Origin: Candidatus Kaiserbacteria bacterium
GTDB taxonomy: Bacteria > Patescibacteriota > Minisyncoccia > Phycocordibacterales > UBA2100
Length of the DNA: 32,543 nucleotides
Assembly (NCBI GenBank): GCA_028286585.1
Contig: JAQBRI010000007.1
Coordinates: forward strand, 82,479 to 115,021
Direction: 5' to 3'
In this document: positions 20,716 to 28,224 of the stretch, piece by piece
Layout: each line of letters begins with the position of its first letter
Numbering within the stretch: position 1 is the first letter of the stretch
Program-made: the position numbers and the translations under genes
The notes under the pieces: generated by a model
Database searches by the model: none
Seen by the model: only the letters and a program-made list of their open reading frames with translations
What the model was told of the DNA's origin: nothing

Positions 20716-22395
20716 ATGGTTGTTTCAGATTTAGTACGAACATTGCTTGCCCAGCGCGGAGTCATTGAAGAGGAGGAAGTGGAGAAGTTTCTTGAGCCCG
20801 ATTACGCGCGCGATACGCACAATCCATTCTTAATGGTCGACATGCAAAAGGCAGTCGAGAGAATTTTTGTAGCAATGGAACAAAACGAAACGATTGCGAT
20901 CTACTCGGACTTCGATTGCGATGGAATTCCAGGCGCTTCAGTTTTGTACGAATTTTTTATGAAAATCGGTTACACGAAGTTGCAAGTCTATATTCCGCAC
21001 CGCGACCGCGAAGGGTATGGTCTGCATATTGCAGCCATAGATTTGCTCTATGAAAAAGGTGTGACGCTGATGTTAACGGTAGATGTGGGAACAGTCGCAT
21101 TCGACGCAATTGCGCATGCGCAAAATATTGGTATCGACGTTATCGTAACCGATCACCACGAAATTATAGGGGAGATTCCAAATGCATTTGCACTTCTCAA
21201 TCCCAAATATAAAAAGGAAAATTTTGTATATCCATTTCCAGATTTGTGCGGAGCCGGTGTCGCATTCAAATTAGTTCAAGCATGTTTAATAACTGGTAAG
21301 AAAAATGGTGACCAGCGATTTACATCAATTGTTGAAGGATGGGAAAAGTGGTTACTCGATCTTGTTGGAATCGCGACTGTCGCAGACATGGTCCCTCTTG
21401 TCGGAGAAAATAGAGTGCTCGCTTTTTGGGGATTGGTCGTACTGCGCCGAACGCAACGAGTCGGACTCGTCGCACTTTGTAGCAGACTCAAACTCAGACG
21501 AGAACATATAACAGAAGAAGATATTGGATTCTCAATTGGTCCGCGAATCAATGCGGCATCTCGCATGGGTAACCCACATCTCGCATTTGAATTGTTGACG
21601 ACACACGATCCCGAACGTGCCGAGGAAATTGTGACTGAACTTGAAAACTTAAACGCATCAAGAAAAGGCGTTGTAAGTGCGATGGTAAAAGATATTAAAA
21701 AACGAGTAAAGGCTCGTTTCACAAAAGACGATACGGTCATCGTGCTTGGAGACACAGATTGGCGACCGGCACTTTTGGGACTTGCGGCAAATTCGATTAT
21801 GCAGGAACGAGGAGGGGTAGTTTGTATTTGGGGAAGAGATAGTGAAGGAAAATTAAAAGGCTCATGCAGATCTGACGGGGCAATTACACTTCCGGATTTA
21901 TTTACTGCAGGATCACATTTGTTTGAAAGTTACGGAGGTCATAGTGCTTCGGGCGGTTTTGCTGTTTCGCATGAACGAGTTCACACGCTCGGCGAAGATC
22001 TCGCACTCGTCGCGCAATCAATTCCAAGAATTGAAAAAGATACATCGTCGGATATTTCACACGACTATATCGTAAGTGCACGAGAAGTATCCGCCACCTT
22101 ACTGAAGGAGATTGCACAACTCGCTCCGTATGGAATGGGAAACCCAAAACCAACACTTCGTCTTGCGCGGGTTTCGATTAGTTCGTTCAAAAAATTTGGA
22201 AAAGAAAACAATCACGTTGAGGTGTCGCTGCATTGTCCTGAATCAAATGTCTCATTGCGAACATTTGATTTTTTTCGCTCGCCAACCAGTTTCACACGCA
22301 CGCTTGTTTCTGGAGAAACGGTGGATGTGCTCGCAACCATCGAACGAGATTCATATCGCGGCGGAGTATGTCTACGGCTTAAAGATATTGTGTAA
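20716..22395 (+). CDS. recJ: Single-stranded-DNA-specific exonuclease RecJ
   Basis: RecJ degrades single-stranded DNA 5' to 3' in recombination and repair and uses Mn2+/Mg2+. From the ATG at 20716 the protein has 559 residues. DHH-family motifs are DFDCDG (65-70), the Asp in TVDVG (123), VTDHHE (145-149) and the block GPRINAASRMGNPHLAFELL. The DHHA1 domain carries SYGGHSASGGFAV. The C-terminal OB-type part follows APYGMGNPKPTL. The longer in-frame start at 20668 lies inside the upstream terminator and is not used here. The gene follows an unrelated cassette gene and precedes a membrane protein. In this context RecJ could also process DNA taken up by the ComEC/pilus system, which is an inference. 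Confidence 0.95.
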   Translation: MVVSDLVRTLLAQRGVIEEEEVEKFLEPDYARDTHNPFLMVDMQKAVERIFVAMEQNETIAIYSDFDCDGIPGASVLYEFFMKIGYTKLQVYIPHRDREGYGLHIAAIDLLYEKGVTLMLTVDVGTVAFDAIAHAQNIGIDVIVTDHHEIIGEIPNAFALLNPKYKKENFVYPFPDLCGAGVAFKLVQACLITGKKNGDQRFTSIVEGWEKWLLDLVGIATVADMVPLVGENRVLAFWGLVVLRRTQRVGLVALCSRLKLRREHITEEDIGFSIGPRINAASRMGNPHLAFELLTTHDPERAEEIVTELENLNASRKGVVSAMVKDIKKRVKARFTKDDTVIVLGDTDWRPALLGLAANSIMQERGGVVCIWGRDSEGKLKGSCRSDGAITLPDLFTAGSHLFESYGGHSASGGFAVSHERVHTLGEDLALVAQSIPRIEKDTSSDISHDYIVSAREVSATLLKEIAQLAPYGMGNPKPTLRLARVSISSFKKFGKENNHVEVSLHCPESNVSLRTFDFFRSPTSFTRTLVSGETVDVLATIERDSYRGGVCLRLKDIV

Positions 22396-22470
22396 CACCA
22401 GTCCGGTATAGATGCTGCAGCCTGGGGATAGGCGACATTGTCTGGTCTTCCTTGTGCCGGGTCGTGGGTG

Positions 22471-22479
22471 TGTTAGCAT
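22471..22479 (+). promoter_or_regulatory. Promoter element of the 22488 membrane-protein gene
   Basis: TGT-TAGCAT is an extended -10 ending 8 bases before the ATG, with TTGTGC about 16 bases further upstream as a fair -35. No Shine-Dalgarno is visible. Confidence 0.4.
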
Positions 22480-22487
22480 TCCGGTAT

Positions 22488-23147
22488 ATGGAAACATTTT
22501 CAGCAGCAGGGTCTATCACCTTTGGGTGGGAATTATTTAAAAAACGGGCATGGTTTTTTATTGGGGTTGAGGTCTTGGTTTTTATAGCAAGCTATTTGTT
22601 TAGTTATGTATCTGGTCTGTTACACAATGGAGCACTTTCATTCATTGTAAACTTTTTACTTTCTAATTTACTCTATGTCGGCTACACCGCTTTTGTTCTA
22701 AAGGCGCATGATGCAGTCGAGACAGTCACGCTCGAATCATTTTGGAATCCACGCCAATACTGGCAGTATCTTGTTGTCTCAATACTCACATCACTTGCAA
22801 TCATAGGAGGATGCATTCTTCTTATTGTGCCAGGAATTATTCTTGGACTCATGTTTTTGTTTGCGACATATATTGTTGTCGACAAGAATATAGAAAATCC
22901 AATTACTGCAATTAAAGAAAGTGTGAGAATCACCAACGGTCACAAATGGCAGTTGTTTATTTTTGCACTGCTCGCGATCGGAGTATATATTCTCGGAGCA
23001 ATTGCTCTTGGCGTTGGGCTTCTTGTTGCAGTACCAGTCGTGTCGTTTGCAACAGCGCACGCATATCGCACACTCGGTCATCAGGCAACAGAAACTGTTG
23101 CGCAACCCGTCAGTCCAATAACTGTACCGTTTGTCCCATCCGTATAA
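22488..23147 (+). CDS. Polytopic membrane protein (DUF975/YciC-like)
   Basis: This 219-residue integral membrane protein has about five or six hydrophobic segments (about residues 23-45, 50-70, 93-117, 118-130 and 155-190). The segment FLFATYIVVDKNIENPITAI followed by KESVRITNGHKWQLFIFALL has the 'V-x-x-x-x-x-P-x-x-A-I-x-x-S-x-x-x-(T/M)-x-G-x-x-W' pattern shared by DUF975, YciC/UPF0259 and glycerophosphodiesterase membrane-domain proteins. No catalytic residues can be pointed to. The C-terminal 25 residues are Pro/Val-rich and polar. The start at 22488 is preferred to the in-frame ATG at 22452 because of a -10 element just upstream. Its stop overlaps the start of the RNase HI gene (TAATG), so the two are translationally coupled. 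Its role is unknown. Confidence 0.65.
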   Translation: METFSAAGSITFGWELFKKRAWFFIGVEVLVFIASYLFSYVSGLLHNGALSFIVNFLLSNLLYVGYTAFVLKAHDAVETVTLESFWNPRQYWQYLVVSILTSLAIIGGCILLIVPGIILGLMFLFATYIVVDKNIENPITAIKESVRITNGHKWQLFIFALLAIGVYILGAIALGVGLLVAVPVVSFATAHAYRTLGHQATETVAQPVSPITVPFVPSV

Positions 23148-23557
23148 TGGCGAACATTCTTATTTATACCGATGGAGGCGCGCGCGGAAATCCGGGGCCG
23201 GCTGCAGCTGGCTACGTCATCAAAAATGGCGACACAACAGTTGCCGAGGCGGGAATATATCTTGGAGATTTTTTGACAAATAATTCTGCTGAATACGAAG
23301 CACTCTTTTTGGCATTGCAAAAAGCTGTTGAACTAAATCTCGAAAAAAATGCAATCGAAGCACGACTCGATAGTAAACTCGTTGTAGAACAAGTGATGGG
23401 TCGCTGGAAAATCAAAGAACCAAATCTCAAAATACAGTGTGCAAAAATAAAAGATCTGATACAAAAAAGTTTTACAAAAGTTACCTGCGTATATATTCCT
23501 CGTGAACAAAATAAAAGAGCAGACGCACTTGTAAACGAAGCACTCGATTCTCACTAA
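23147..23557 (+). CDS. Ribonuclease HI family protein
   Basis: RNase HI enzymes cut the RNA strand of RNA-DNA hybrids. The 136-residue protein carries the four metal-binding acidic residues of the family: Asp9 in YTDGGARGNPGPAA, Glu49 in NSAEYEALFLAL, Asp75 in ARLDSKLVVEQVMGRWKIKEP and Asp126 in NKRADALVNEAL. It belongs to the short reverse-transcriptase-like RNase H group (about 130 residues) rather than the 155-residue E. coli RnhA type, as it lacks the basic protrusion. The gene begins on the last base of the preceding stop codon (TAATG), indicating translational coupling. Whether it is the sole RNase H of the cell cannot be seen here. Confidence 0.9.
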   Translation: MANILIYTDGGARGNPGPAAAGYVIKNGDTTVAEAGIYLGDFLTNNSAEYEALFLALQKAVELNLEKNAIEARLDSKLVVEQVMGRWKIKEPNLKIQCAKIKDLIQKSFTKVTCVYIPREQNKRADALVNEALDSH

Positions 23558-23573
23558 TTGAAATCACTTTTCA

Positions 23574-23582
23574 TGTTACCCT
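23574..23582 (+). promoter_or_regulatory. comEC extended -10 element
   Basis: TGT-TACCCT is an extended -10 whose hexamer (23577-23582) ends 7 bases before the comEC ATG. The hexamer itself is a weak match. Confidence 0.35.
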
Positions 23583-23589
23583 GATTATC

Positions 23590-25086
23590 ATGACGGGGGT
23601 CATGGTATGGGCGGCACTTATAGGATGCGTGGCAGGAATCATATTGAGTCTCGTGACTCATGTTGGTTTTTTGTTTGCCGCACTTTTATTTGTAGTCGCA
23701 TGCGTCAGCATGTTCTGTTCTCGGTTGTTTCACCGGTACTCATTTTATTTTCTTGCTGTTACTCTCTGCTGTGTGGGAATGGGGATTGGAGTTATACGAG
23801 GATATATGGTGTTGCATATTCCGGTTTCGAAGGTGCACACTTTTTTTGGTCAGCGAGTACTGATGACCGGTGATGTTGTACTCGAGCCCGACGAACGGGA
23901 CACTGGAATGCGAGTCACACTTGCCGCCCATAGTATTGTTGGAACAAGTACTTCTGCAGTTGTTGACGAGCGGGTGCTCGTGGTACTTCCACCCCACTCT
24001 GATATTGGATACGGTGACCATATAACGATTACCGGTACAGTAACCGTGCCAAAACCTTTTGCGACCAACGGCGGCAAAATGTTCGATTATCCGGGATACC
24101 TTCATGCACAAGGCATTGATACTATTCTCTCGTTTGCCAACATCAGTGCTGATGAGACGGGCGGCGGCAAAATAATTGCAGCGGTATTGCATATCAAAAA
24201 GATTTTTTTGGAAGGAGAGCATGCGGTCTTACCCGAACCACAATCTTCGCTTGCGGGCGGAATATTGGTTGGCGACAAGCGGTCAATCGGCAAAGATCTT
24301 TCGGCCGCATTCCAACGGGCATCGCTCACGCATATACTCGTCCTTTCTGGTTACAATATAACAGTTGTCGTAGATTGGCTGATTAACATCCTTTCGAGAA
24401 CCCCAAGGATAGTACAGTCGGGTTCCGCACTTGGGGCAGTGTCGTTTTTTATTATTATCTCTGGCGGGTCCGCGAGCGCAGTGCGTGCGGGCTGCATGAC
24501 ACTAATTGCGTTATATGCCCGGATATCGTCCCGCATGTTTGATGCGCTTCGAGCATTGGGGCTGGTTGCGGTTGGTATGCTTTTGGTTAATCCGCTTATC
24601 ATTTTGTATGATCCGAGTTTTCAGTTGTCATTTTTGGCAACGCTAGGGCTTGTATTGTGTTCGCCATATGTAGCACCGTATTGTTTTTGGATTACCGAGC
24701 GCTTTGGAATACGCGAGTTAGTCGTTGCAACATGTGCCACACAATCCTTGGTCGCACCTTACATTTTGTATACCAGCGGCACGCTATCGTTGGTTGCGCT
24801 GCCGGCAAACATACTCGTTCTCATTGTTATGCCACTTGCGATGGGATTGAGTGCGTGCGCTGGCATTCTTGGAGTGTTCTTTGGATCGTCCGTCGCACTG
24901 GTTGCATACCCAGCCTATCTAGTGCTTTCGTATATTCTTTCGATGACACAATTTTTTGCAGCATTTCCATTTGCCAGCGCGACTTTTTCGCACATTCCCA
25001 CATGGCTGATTGTTTTGTGGTATCTCGCACTCGGATCATATATTGGCATTACCTCATACAAAAAAACAACCGAGTCACAAACATGA
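23590..25086 (+). CDS. comEC: ComEC/Rec2 DNA-uptake channel, without its MBL domain
   Basis: ComEC forms the channel that carries single-stranded DNA across the cytoplasmic membrane in natural transformation. The 498-residue protein has an N-terminal membrane pair (1-70), a DUF4131/OB-like soluble part (about 80-190) and the competence domain (about 220-480) with many membrane helices. The signature GGILVGDKRSIGKDLSAAF leads into SLTHILVLSGYNITVVV (246-261), then PSFQLSFLATLGLVL and ALPANILVLIVMPLAM. Full-length ComEC of other bacteria is 700-800 residues and ends in a metallo-beta-lactamase-like domain. Here the chain stops right after the competence domain. A separate gene at 26383-27225 encodes a similar domain. 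The stop codon lies in the loop of a bidirectional terminator. With the pilus genes it suggests competence. Confidence 0.92.
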   Translation: MTGVMVWAALIGCVAGIILSLVTHVGFLFAALLFVVACVSMFCSRLFHRYSFYFLAVTLCCVGMGIGVIRGYMVLHIPVSKVHTFFGQRVLMTGDVVLEPDERDTGMRVTLAAHSIVGTSTSAVVDERVLVVLPPHSDIGYGDHITITGTVTVPKPFATNGGKMFDYPGYLHAQGIDTILSFANISADETGGGKIIAAVLHIKKIFLEGEHAVLPEPQSSLAGGILVGDKRSIGKDLSAAFQRASLTHILVLSGYNITVVVDWLINILSRTPRIVQSGSALGAVSFFIIISGGSASAVRAGCMTLIALYARISSRMFDALRALGLVAVGMLLVNPLIILYDPSFQLSFLATLGLVLCSPYVAPYCFWITERFGIRELVVATCATQSLVAPYILYTSGTLSLVALPANILVLIVMPLAMGLSACAGILGVFFGSSVALVAYPAYLVLSYILSMTQFFAAFPFASATFSHIPTWLIVLWYLALGSYIGITSYKKTTESQT

Positions 25087-25099
25087 CTCGGTTGTTTTT
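25062..25099. terminator. Bidirectional terminator between convergent genes
   Basis: A perfect 15-bp stem (25062-25076 with 25085-25099, arms AAAAACAACCGAGTC and complement) has an 8-base loop. It has T-runs on both strands, so it can serve comEC (plus) and the membrane-protein gene at 25122-25559 (minus). The comEC stop lies at the loop/arm border. Confidence 0.9.
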
Positions 25100-25121
25100 A
25101 TCTTTGTCTCGCACCGATGAT

Positions 25122-25559
25122 TTACATTTTTGGTGCTGATCTTTCCTGCATCATTCCTACAATTGCAGCTGGGATAACCCATACTGCGATAAGGACGAGA
25201 GTTGCCCAGTTCCACAAAAATGGTCCGAAGTTAGGGACGATAGCAAATGCCTGTGAAAACGATCCTGTTTGAACAAGTGTACCTGCGAGAGCAGAGACAA
25301 AAGTACTTGCAATCGCTATGAGAAATCCCACAACGCCGAAAGTGGTTCCAGAAATCAAAGTGCCTCGAGAGTATTTGAAATACCAGCATGTAAACAATGC
25401 TACGAAGATGGCCGAAACCAACGCAAAGACAACGTATTGAGGAGAGGTAATACCTTTTGTCGTACTTGCTGGCATGATTGCAACAATGATGCCAGCAATT
25501 ATCGTGTTAATAATGTAGTTTCCAAAAAACGAAACCAAAATCATTCGTTCCCATTTCAT
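25122..25559 (-). CDS. Four-helix membrane protein, unrecognised
   Basis: This 145-residue, very hydrophobic protein has four predicted membrane segments at about 8-28, 43-62, 70-92 and 112-137. It starts MKWERMILVSFFGNYIINTI and ends with the charged tail MMQERSAPKM. Short Gly/Ser/Thr motifs occur between segments (SRGTLISGTTFGVVGF), but none identifies a family I know with confidence. It is convergent with comEC across the shared terminator and lies 55 bases downstream of superoxide dismutase on the same strand, so it may be read from the sod promoter. Function is unknown. Confidence 0.6.
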   Translation of the reverse strand: MKWERMILVSFFGNYIINTIIAGIIVAIMPASTTKGITSPQYVVFALVSAIFVALFTCWYFKYSRGTLISGTTFGVVGFLIAIASTFVSALAGTLVQTGSFSQAFAIVPNFGPFLWNWATLVLIAVWVIPAAIVGMMQERSAPKM

Positions 25560-25614
25560 AATGAATGTAATTTAGAAAGAGTCTATTGAGTAATAGGCTA
25601 ATCCTAGCGCACTT

Positions 25615-26205
25615 TTATAATCCTGCAAAGCGGTTTTCCACCGCTGTCCAATTGAGATTTTTGAAGAATGAATCGATATATCCGCCCTTGCCTTGTGCAC
25701 CATAGTCGAGCAGAAACGCATGTTCCCATACATCGAGTGCAAGTACGATAGGTAGTGTCGCAAAATGCCCTTGATGCTGCTCACCTGCAAATCCGATATG
25801 AAATGTTTGCACAGACTCATCATAATAGAGAATTGCCCATCCAGGACCTCGCATCAAACCGACCTGCTTGAGCTGTGCAAGCAGAGTATCGGTGCTTCCA
25901 AATTGTTTTGAAATAGCCTGTGCAAGTGGTGATTCTGCATTGCTTGAGGTTGCAGCAGTTTCGAGCTGGGTAAAATATATTTCATGGAGACGCATGCCAT
26001 CAAACTCGAATGACAAACGACGAGTCAGTTCCGAAATCGCGTGTGCATTTTTTGCGGAGTCGCTCATGAGGTCTTGGACTGCTGCAGTAATTGCATTAAA
26101 GTTTTTTACGTATCCGTTATACAAACCGATGTGTTCATCGATCGATTTTTGAGAGATTCCTTCGAGGGTGGGAATAGTAAAAGTTTTTGGTTCGTATGTG
26201 TGCAT
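25615..26205 (-). CDS. sod: Fe/Mn superoxide dismutase
   Basis: This enzyme dismutates superoxide to peroxide and oxygen. Its 196 residues match the family. The four metal ligands are present: His25 in IDEHIGLYNGYVKN, His74 in MRLHEIYFTQL, and Asp158 and His162 in LDVWEHAFLLDYG. The DxWEHAxxxDY signature is clear. The N-terminal ligand region departs from the usual HHxKHHxxYV form: the second His, the substrate gateway in E. coli SodB, is replaced, and the segment is one residue shorter. Metal preference (Fe, Mn or both) cannot be decided from the sequence. Presence of SOD implies exposure to oxygen. Upstream lies a large nested palindrome, and no good -10 is seen next to the start. Confidence 0.95.
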   Translation of the reverse strand: MHTYEPKTFTIPTLEGISQKSIDEHIGLYNGYVKNFNAITAAVQDLMSDSAKNAHAISELTRRLSFEFDGMRLHEIYFTQLETAATSSNAESPLAQAISKQFGSTDTLLAQLKQVGLMRGPGWAILYYDESVQTFHIGFAGEQHQGHFATLPIVLALDVWEHAFLLDYGAQGKGGYIDSFFKNLNWTAVENRFAGL

Positions 26206-26225
26206 AAAATGATGTGAATTGATTC

Positions 26226-26333
26226 GTTCTTTTCGACATTGTTTTTAAAAGCACGCATATTTGCCTACTGGCAAATTGCTCCTCTCGCGCCGCCGCGCTG
26301 CGAGAGGCTTTTAAAAACAATGTCTCAAAGAAC
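26226..26333. repeat. 108-bp nested palindrome (three-way junction)
   Basis: Outer arms GACATTGTTTTTAAAAGC (26235-26252) and the exact complement (26307-26324) are extended, past a 2-base mismatch, by GTTCTTT (26226-26232) with AAAGAAC (26327-26333). Inside are two further hairpins. One is ATTTGCC (26259-26265) with GGCAAAT (26270-26276), extended by GCA/TGC across a one-base bulge. The other is CTCTCGC (26282-26288) with GCGAGAG (26300-26306). Nearly every base is paired in the fold. It fills the divergent gap between sod and the gene at 26383. It could be a small structured RNA, a MITE/REP-like element or a protein-binding cruciform. Confidence 0.85.
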
Positions 26334-26370
26334 TCTGGTAAGTGCTTTTATTATAGCAAATATACGGGTG

Positions 26371-26376
26371 TAGTAT
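26371..26376 (+). promoter_or_regulatory. -10 element of the ComEC-partner gene
   Basis: TAGTAT, preceded by TG, ends 6 bases before the ATG at 26383. GAGGGG lies directly against the ATG with no spacing, too close to act as a Shine-Dalgarno, so a leaderless start is favoured. Confidence 0.45.
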
Positions 26377-26382
26377 GAGGGG

Positions 26383-27225
26383 ATGCAGTTGAGTGCACGT
26401 ATAGTGGGGTCGATACTTGTGCTGTGCTTTGTCGTAACGCTCATGATCTGGAATTTTCTTTTGGGGCGCGACAAGAATATGCACATAACAATAGCGCCAA
26501 GTGGCGCCTCGGTCGTGACCCTTATAAGGACTCCCGGAAATAAATCGATACTAATCGGAGGGGGAAGTGATGCGAGCGTATTGCGCATCGTTTCGAGCAT
26601 ACTGCCATGGTATCAACATTCACTCGATACACTGATTCTGCCTCAAATTGATGCAGTTCATTCTGGAGGCACTATTGATTTGCTGCGACGATATCAAATT
26701 CCAATTGTGCTCATGGAAAGTGCGGCCGGAAAGGGGGCTGAATGGGTATCACTTTTGGATGCGTTACGTTCGGTTTCGAGTAGCGCACGCAAAGTGCCGC
26801 TTATGCGAGGGGAAATACTTTCCACGGATGACGGTTTGTATATACGGGCACTGTTACCCGACAGAAACATGCCGCATGCAGATTCACATACGGCGTGTTC
26901 TCCGCTCAAAATCGTGTATGGAGCGACTGCAGCGTTGCTGATGTGCGATATCAATCCAGCAATACTGCCGTATCTTGCCTTTCTTGATGGCTCTACGCTT
27001 GAGGCACAAATAGTGGTGCTTCCGGAATCAGTATTCAAATCAAACAACGTGGATTTTTTGCTTGGTTTTGCAAAACCCCGCGAAGTTGTCGTGATGCATG
27101 TCTGTACGCAGGGGATAGCGAGTACGACATTGCGAACTATTCAAAAATTTAATGCACGCAGTATCGATCCGTGTTCAGTGCCAGTTTCAATAGAATCCAA
27201 TGGAACAATAATCGTATTTCGTTAG
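26383..27225 (+). CDS. Membrane-anchored MBL-fold protein resembling the ComEC C-terminal domain
   Basis: This 280-residue protein has an N-terminal membrane anchor (about residues 7-28) followed by a domain like the metallo-beta-lactamase part of ComEC. The order SVVTLIRTPGNKSILIGGG (43-61), VLRIVSSILPWYQHSLDTLILPQ (split over 66-88) and DAVHSGGTIDLLRRYQIP fits the ComEC pattern '(V/I)-L-I-D-x-G', 'L-P-x-x-x-x-x-L-D-x-L-(I/V)-L-T-H-x-D-x-D-H-x-G-G'. The metal-binding THxDxDH motif is degenerate here: PQIDAVH (87-93), in which the first His and the second Asp are lost. Loss of metal catalysis is therefore likely. It is 1.3 kb from comEC and may complement the truncated channel. The stop overlaps that of the HD gene by 4 bases, convergently. 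Confidence 0.65.
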   Translation: MQLSARIVGSILVLCFVVTLMIWNFLLGRDKNMHITIAPSGASVVTLIRTPGNKSILIGGGSDASVLRIVSSILPWYQHSLDTLILPQIDAVHSGGTIDLLRRYQIPIVLMESAAGKGAEWVSLLDALRSVSSSARKVPLMRGEILSTDDGLYIRALLPDRNMPHADSHTACSPLKIVYGATAALLMCDINPAILPYLAFLDGSTLEAQIVVLPESVFKSNNVDFLLGFAKPREVVVMHVCTQGIASTTLRTIQKFNARSIDPCSVPVSIESNGTIIVFR

Positions 27226-27827
27226 TTTTCGGTTTTGTTACCAAAGAATTTTATCGGATCATGTTGTAGCTTTTCGATGAGATGTTCAACAATCTCGTGT
27301 ATTGGCGGACTTTTTTCGGTCGTTCGGCGCTTTAGTTCTGTTATCTGCGCAAGAGAAATTCCTAGTTCTTTCCAAATAATTCCACCCTGTAAATAATTGG
27401 TTATTACCGGTAGTATTTTGTCTACCGCACGCACAAAGATACTTTCTGGATCAGTTTGTAGTTCGTAGTCCGCGATTGTTTTGTGCATCGAGGGAAATTC
27501 GGGAATTTCGTGCGCAAGCTGTTCTTGCGCCTTTTTCTCGCGATCATGTTTGGTGAGCTGTGCCTCTGTATCAAATACATAACTATCTCCTGCATATATT
27601 TCGACCATGTCGTGGACGAGGGCATATTGCATGATCTTTGAAATACTTAAATCAAGCTTGAGAAAATCGACTAGATACCAGCATGCCATCGCAAGAAGGT
27701 AGCTATGCTCGACATCATTTTCTTTTCGAATTAGATCGGGTGCATAGTAAACGCGCTCCACTTGTTGAAATTTGTGGAGCAAATCCATGAACGAAATTAA
27801 TCGTTCAGTTTCTTCTTTGGTGACCAT
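27222..27827 (-). CDS. HD-domain hydrolase (YfbR/5'-nucleotidase-like)
   Basis: HD-domain metal-dependent phosphohydrolase of 201 residues. The metal site is complete: His41 in ENDVEHSYLLA, His72-Asp73 in YALVHDMVEIYAGD and Asp136 in RAVDKILP. The spacing and the 'H-D-x-x-E-x-x-x-G-D' pattern match the HD_3/YfbR group, several of which remove phosphate from deoxynucleoside monophosphates. The exact substrate cannot be told. The start at 27827 is supported by an extended -10 TGA-TATACT ending 7 bases upstream. It lies just downstream of rpmB on the same strand (17 bases). Confidence 0.85.
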   Translation of the reverse strand: MVTKEETERLISFMDLLHKFQQVERVYYAPDLIRKENDVEHSYLLAMACWYLVDFLKLDLSISKIMQYALVHDMVEIYAGDSYVFDTEAQLTKHDREKKAQEQLAHEIPEFPSMHKTIADYELQTDPESIFVRAVDKILPVITNYLQGGIIWKELGISLAQITELKRRTTEKSPPIHEIVEHLIEKLQHDPIKFFGNKTEN

Positions 27828-27834
27828 ATTGGTC

Positions 27835-27843
27835 AGTATATCA
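27835..27843 (-). promoter_or_regulatory. HD-hydrolase extended -10 promoter
   Basis: TGA-TATACT on the minus strand ends 7 bases before the ATG at 27827. A leaderless mRNA is predicted. Confidence 0.55.
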
Positions 27844-27844
27844 G

Positions 27845-28087
27845 TTACACCAACCCTGCCTTTTTGAGGGTAGTGAATGCTCCGCGCTTTTGCATGGTGC
27901 GAATAGCCTTTGTCGATACTGTGAGAGTGATCTTTTTGCCCAATTCTGGAATAAAAAGAGTCTTCTTTTGGAGGTTAACCTGACGGCGTCGTTTGCCAGT
28001 TGGATTAAATTTGGTTGCACGTGTGCGGTTAGAGTAGCCGCCGCCGACTTGTGATTTACTTCCTGTGATTGCGCATACCCGTGCCAT
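27845..28087 (-). CDS. rpmB: Large ribosomal subunit protein bL28
   Basis: bL28 is a small basic protein of the 50S subunit. The 80-residue chain starts MARVCAITGSKSQVGGGYSN, the standard bL28 opening, and continues with RTRATKFNPTGKRRRQVNLQ and a C-terminal VSTKAIRTMQKRGAFTTLKK. The length is normal. The VCAITG start keeps one Cys, but the full zinc-binding cysteine set of some bL28 proteins is absent. The gene is alone, not next to rpmG as in many bacteria. A good promoter lies just upstream, divergent from thrC. Confidence 0.93.
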   Translation of the reverse strand: MARVCAITGSKSQVGGGYSNRTRATKFNPTGKRRRQVNLQKKTLFIPELGKKITLTVSTKAIRTMQKRGAFTTLKKAGLV

Positions 28088-28097
28088 AGTGGTTGGG

Positions 28098-28126
28098 ATA
28101 GTACCATGCGCCTGTTATAAATGCAA
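28098..28126 (-). promoter_or_regulatory. rpmB promoter
   Basis: On the minus strand TTGCAT (28126-28121) and TACTAT (28103-28098) are 17 bases apart. The -10 ends 10 bases before the rpmB ATG, so the leader would be only about 4 bases. Confidence 0.65.
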
Positions 28127-28136
28127 TGCGTTTGTG

Positions 28137-28164
28137 TTGCATCCTCCTTATATATAGGTACTAT
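28137..28164 (+). promoter_or_regulatory. thrC promoter
   Basis: TTGCAT (28137-28142) and TACTAT (28159-28164) are 16 bases apart. The hexamers are the same as in the divergent rpmB promoter 10 bases away. A leader of about 55 bases with a small GCACC/GGTGC hairpin leads to the thrC Shine-Dalgarno. Confidence 0.6.
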
Positions 28165-28224
28165 GCACCCCGGTGCCGATACATTCTATTGTATTGGTGA
28201 ATATAGTCTTAAACGGAGGGTGTC

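Noticed and set aside
22396-22487. TCCGGTATA occurring twice (about 22407 and 22480) between recJ and the membrane-protein gene
   Set aside because: Only nine bases, no symmetry or association with a promoter pair beyond the second copy's proximity to the start; probably chance.
27841-28107. 88-codon open frame antisense-side overlap of bL28
   Set aside because: It is another frame of the rpmB DNA; the 80-residue frame is clearly bL28.
28137-28158. ATCCTCCTT followed four bases later by ATAGG, shared between the thrC upstream region and 31154-31170
   Set aside because: The match is 14 of 18 bases in AT-rich promoter DNA, and its position relative to the -10 differs between the two genes, so it is probably chance.
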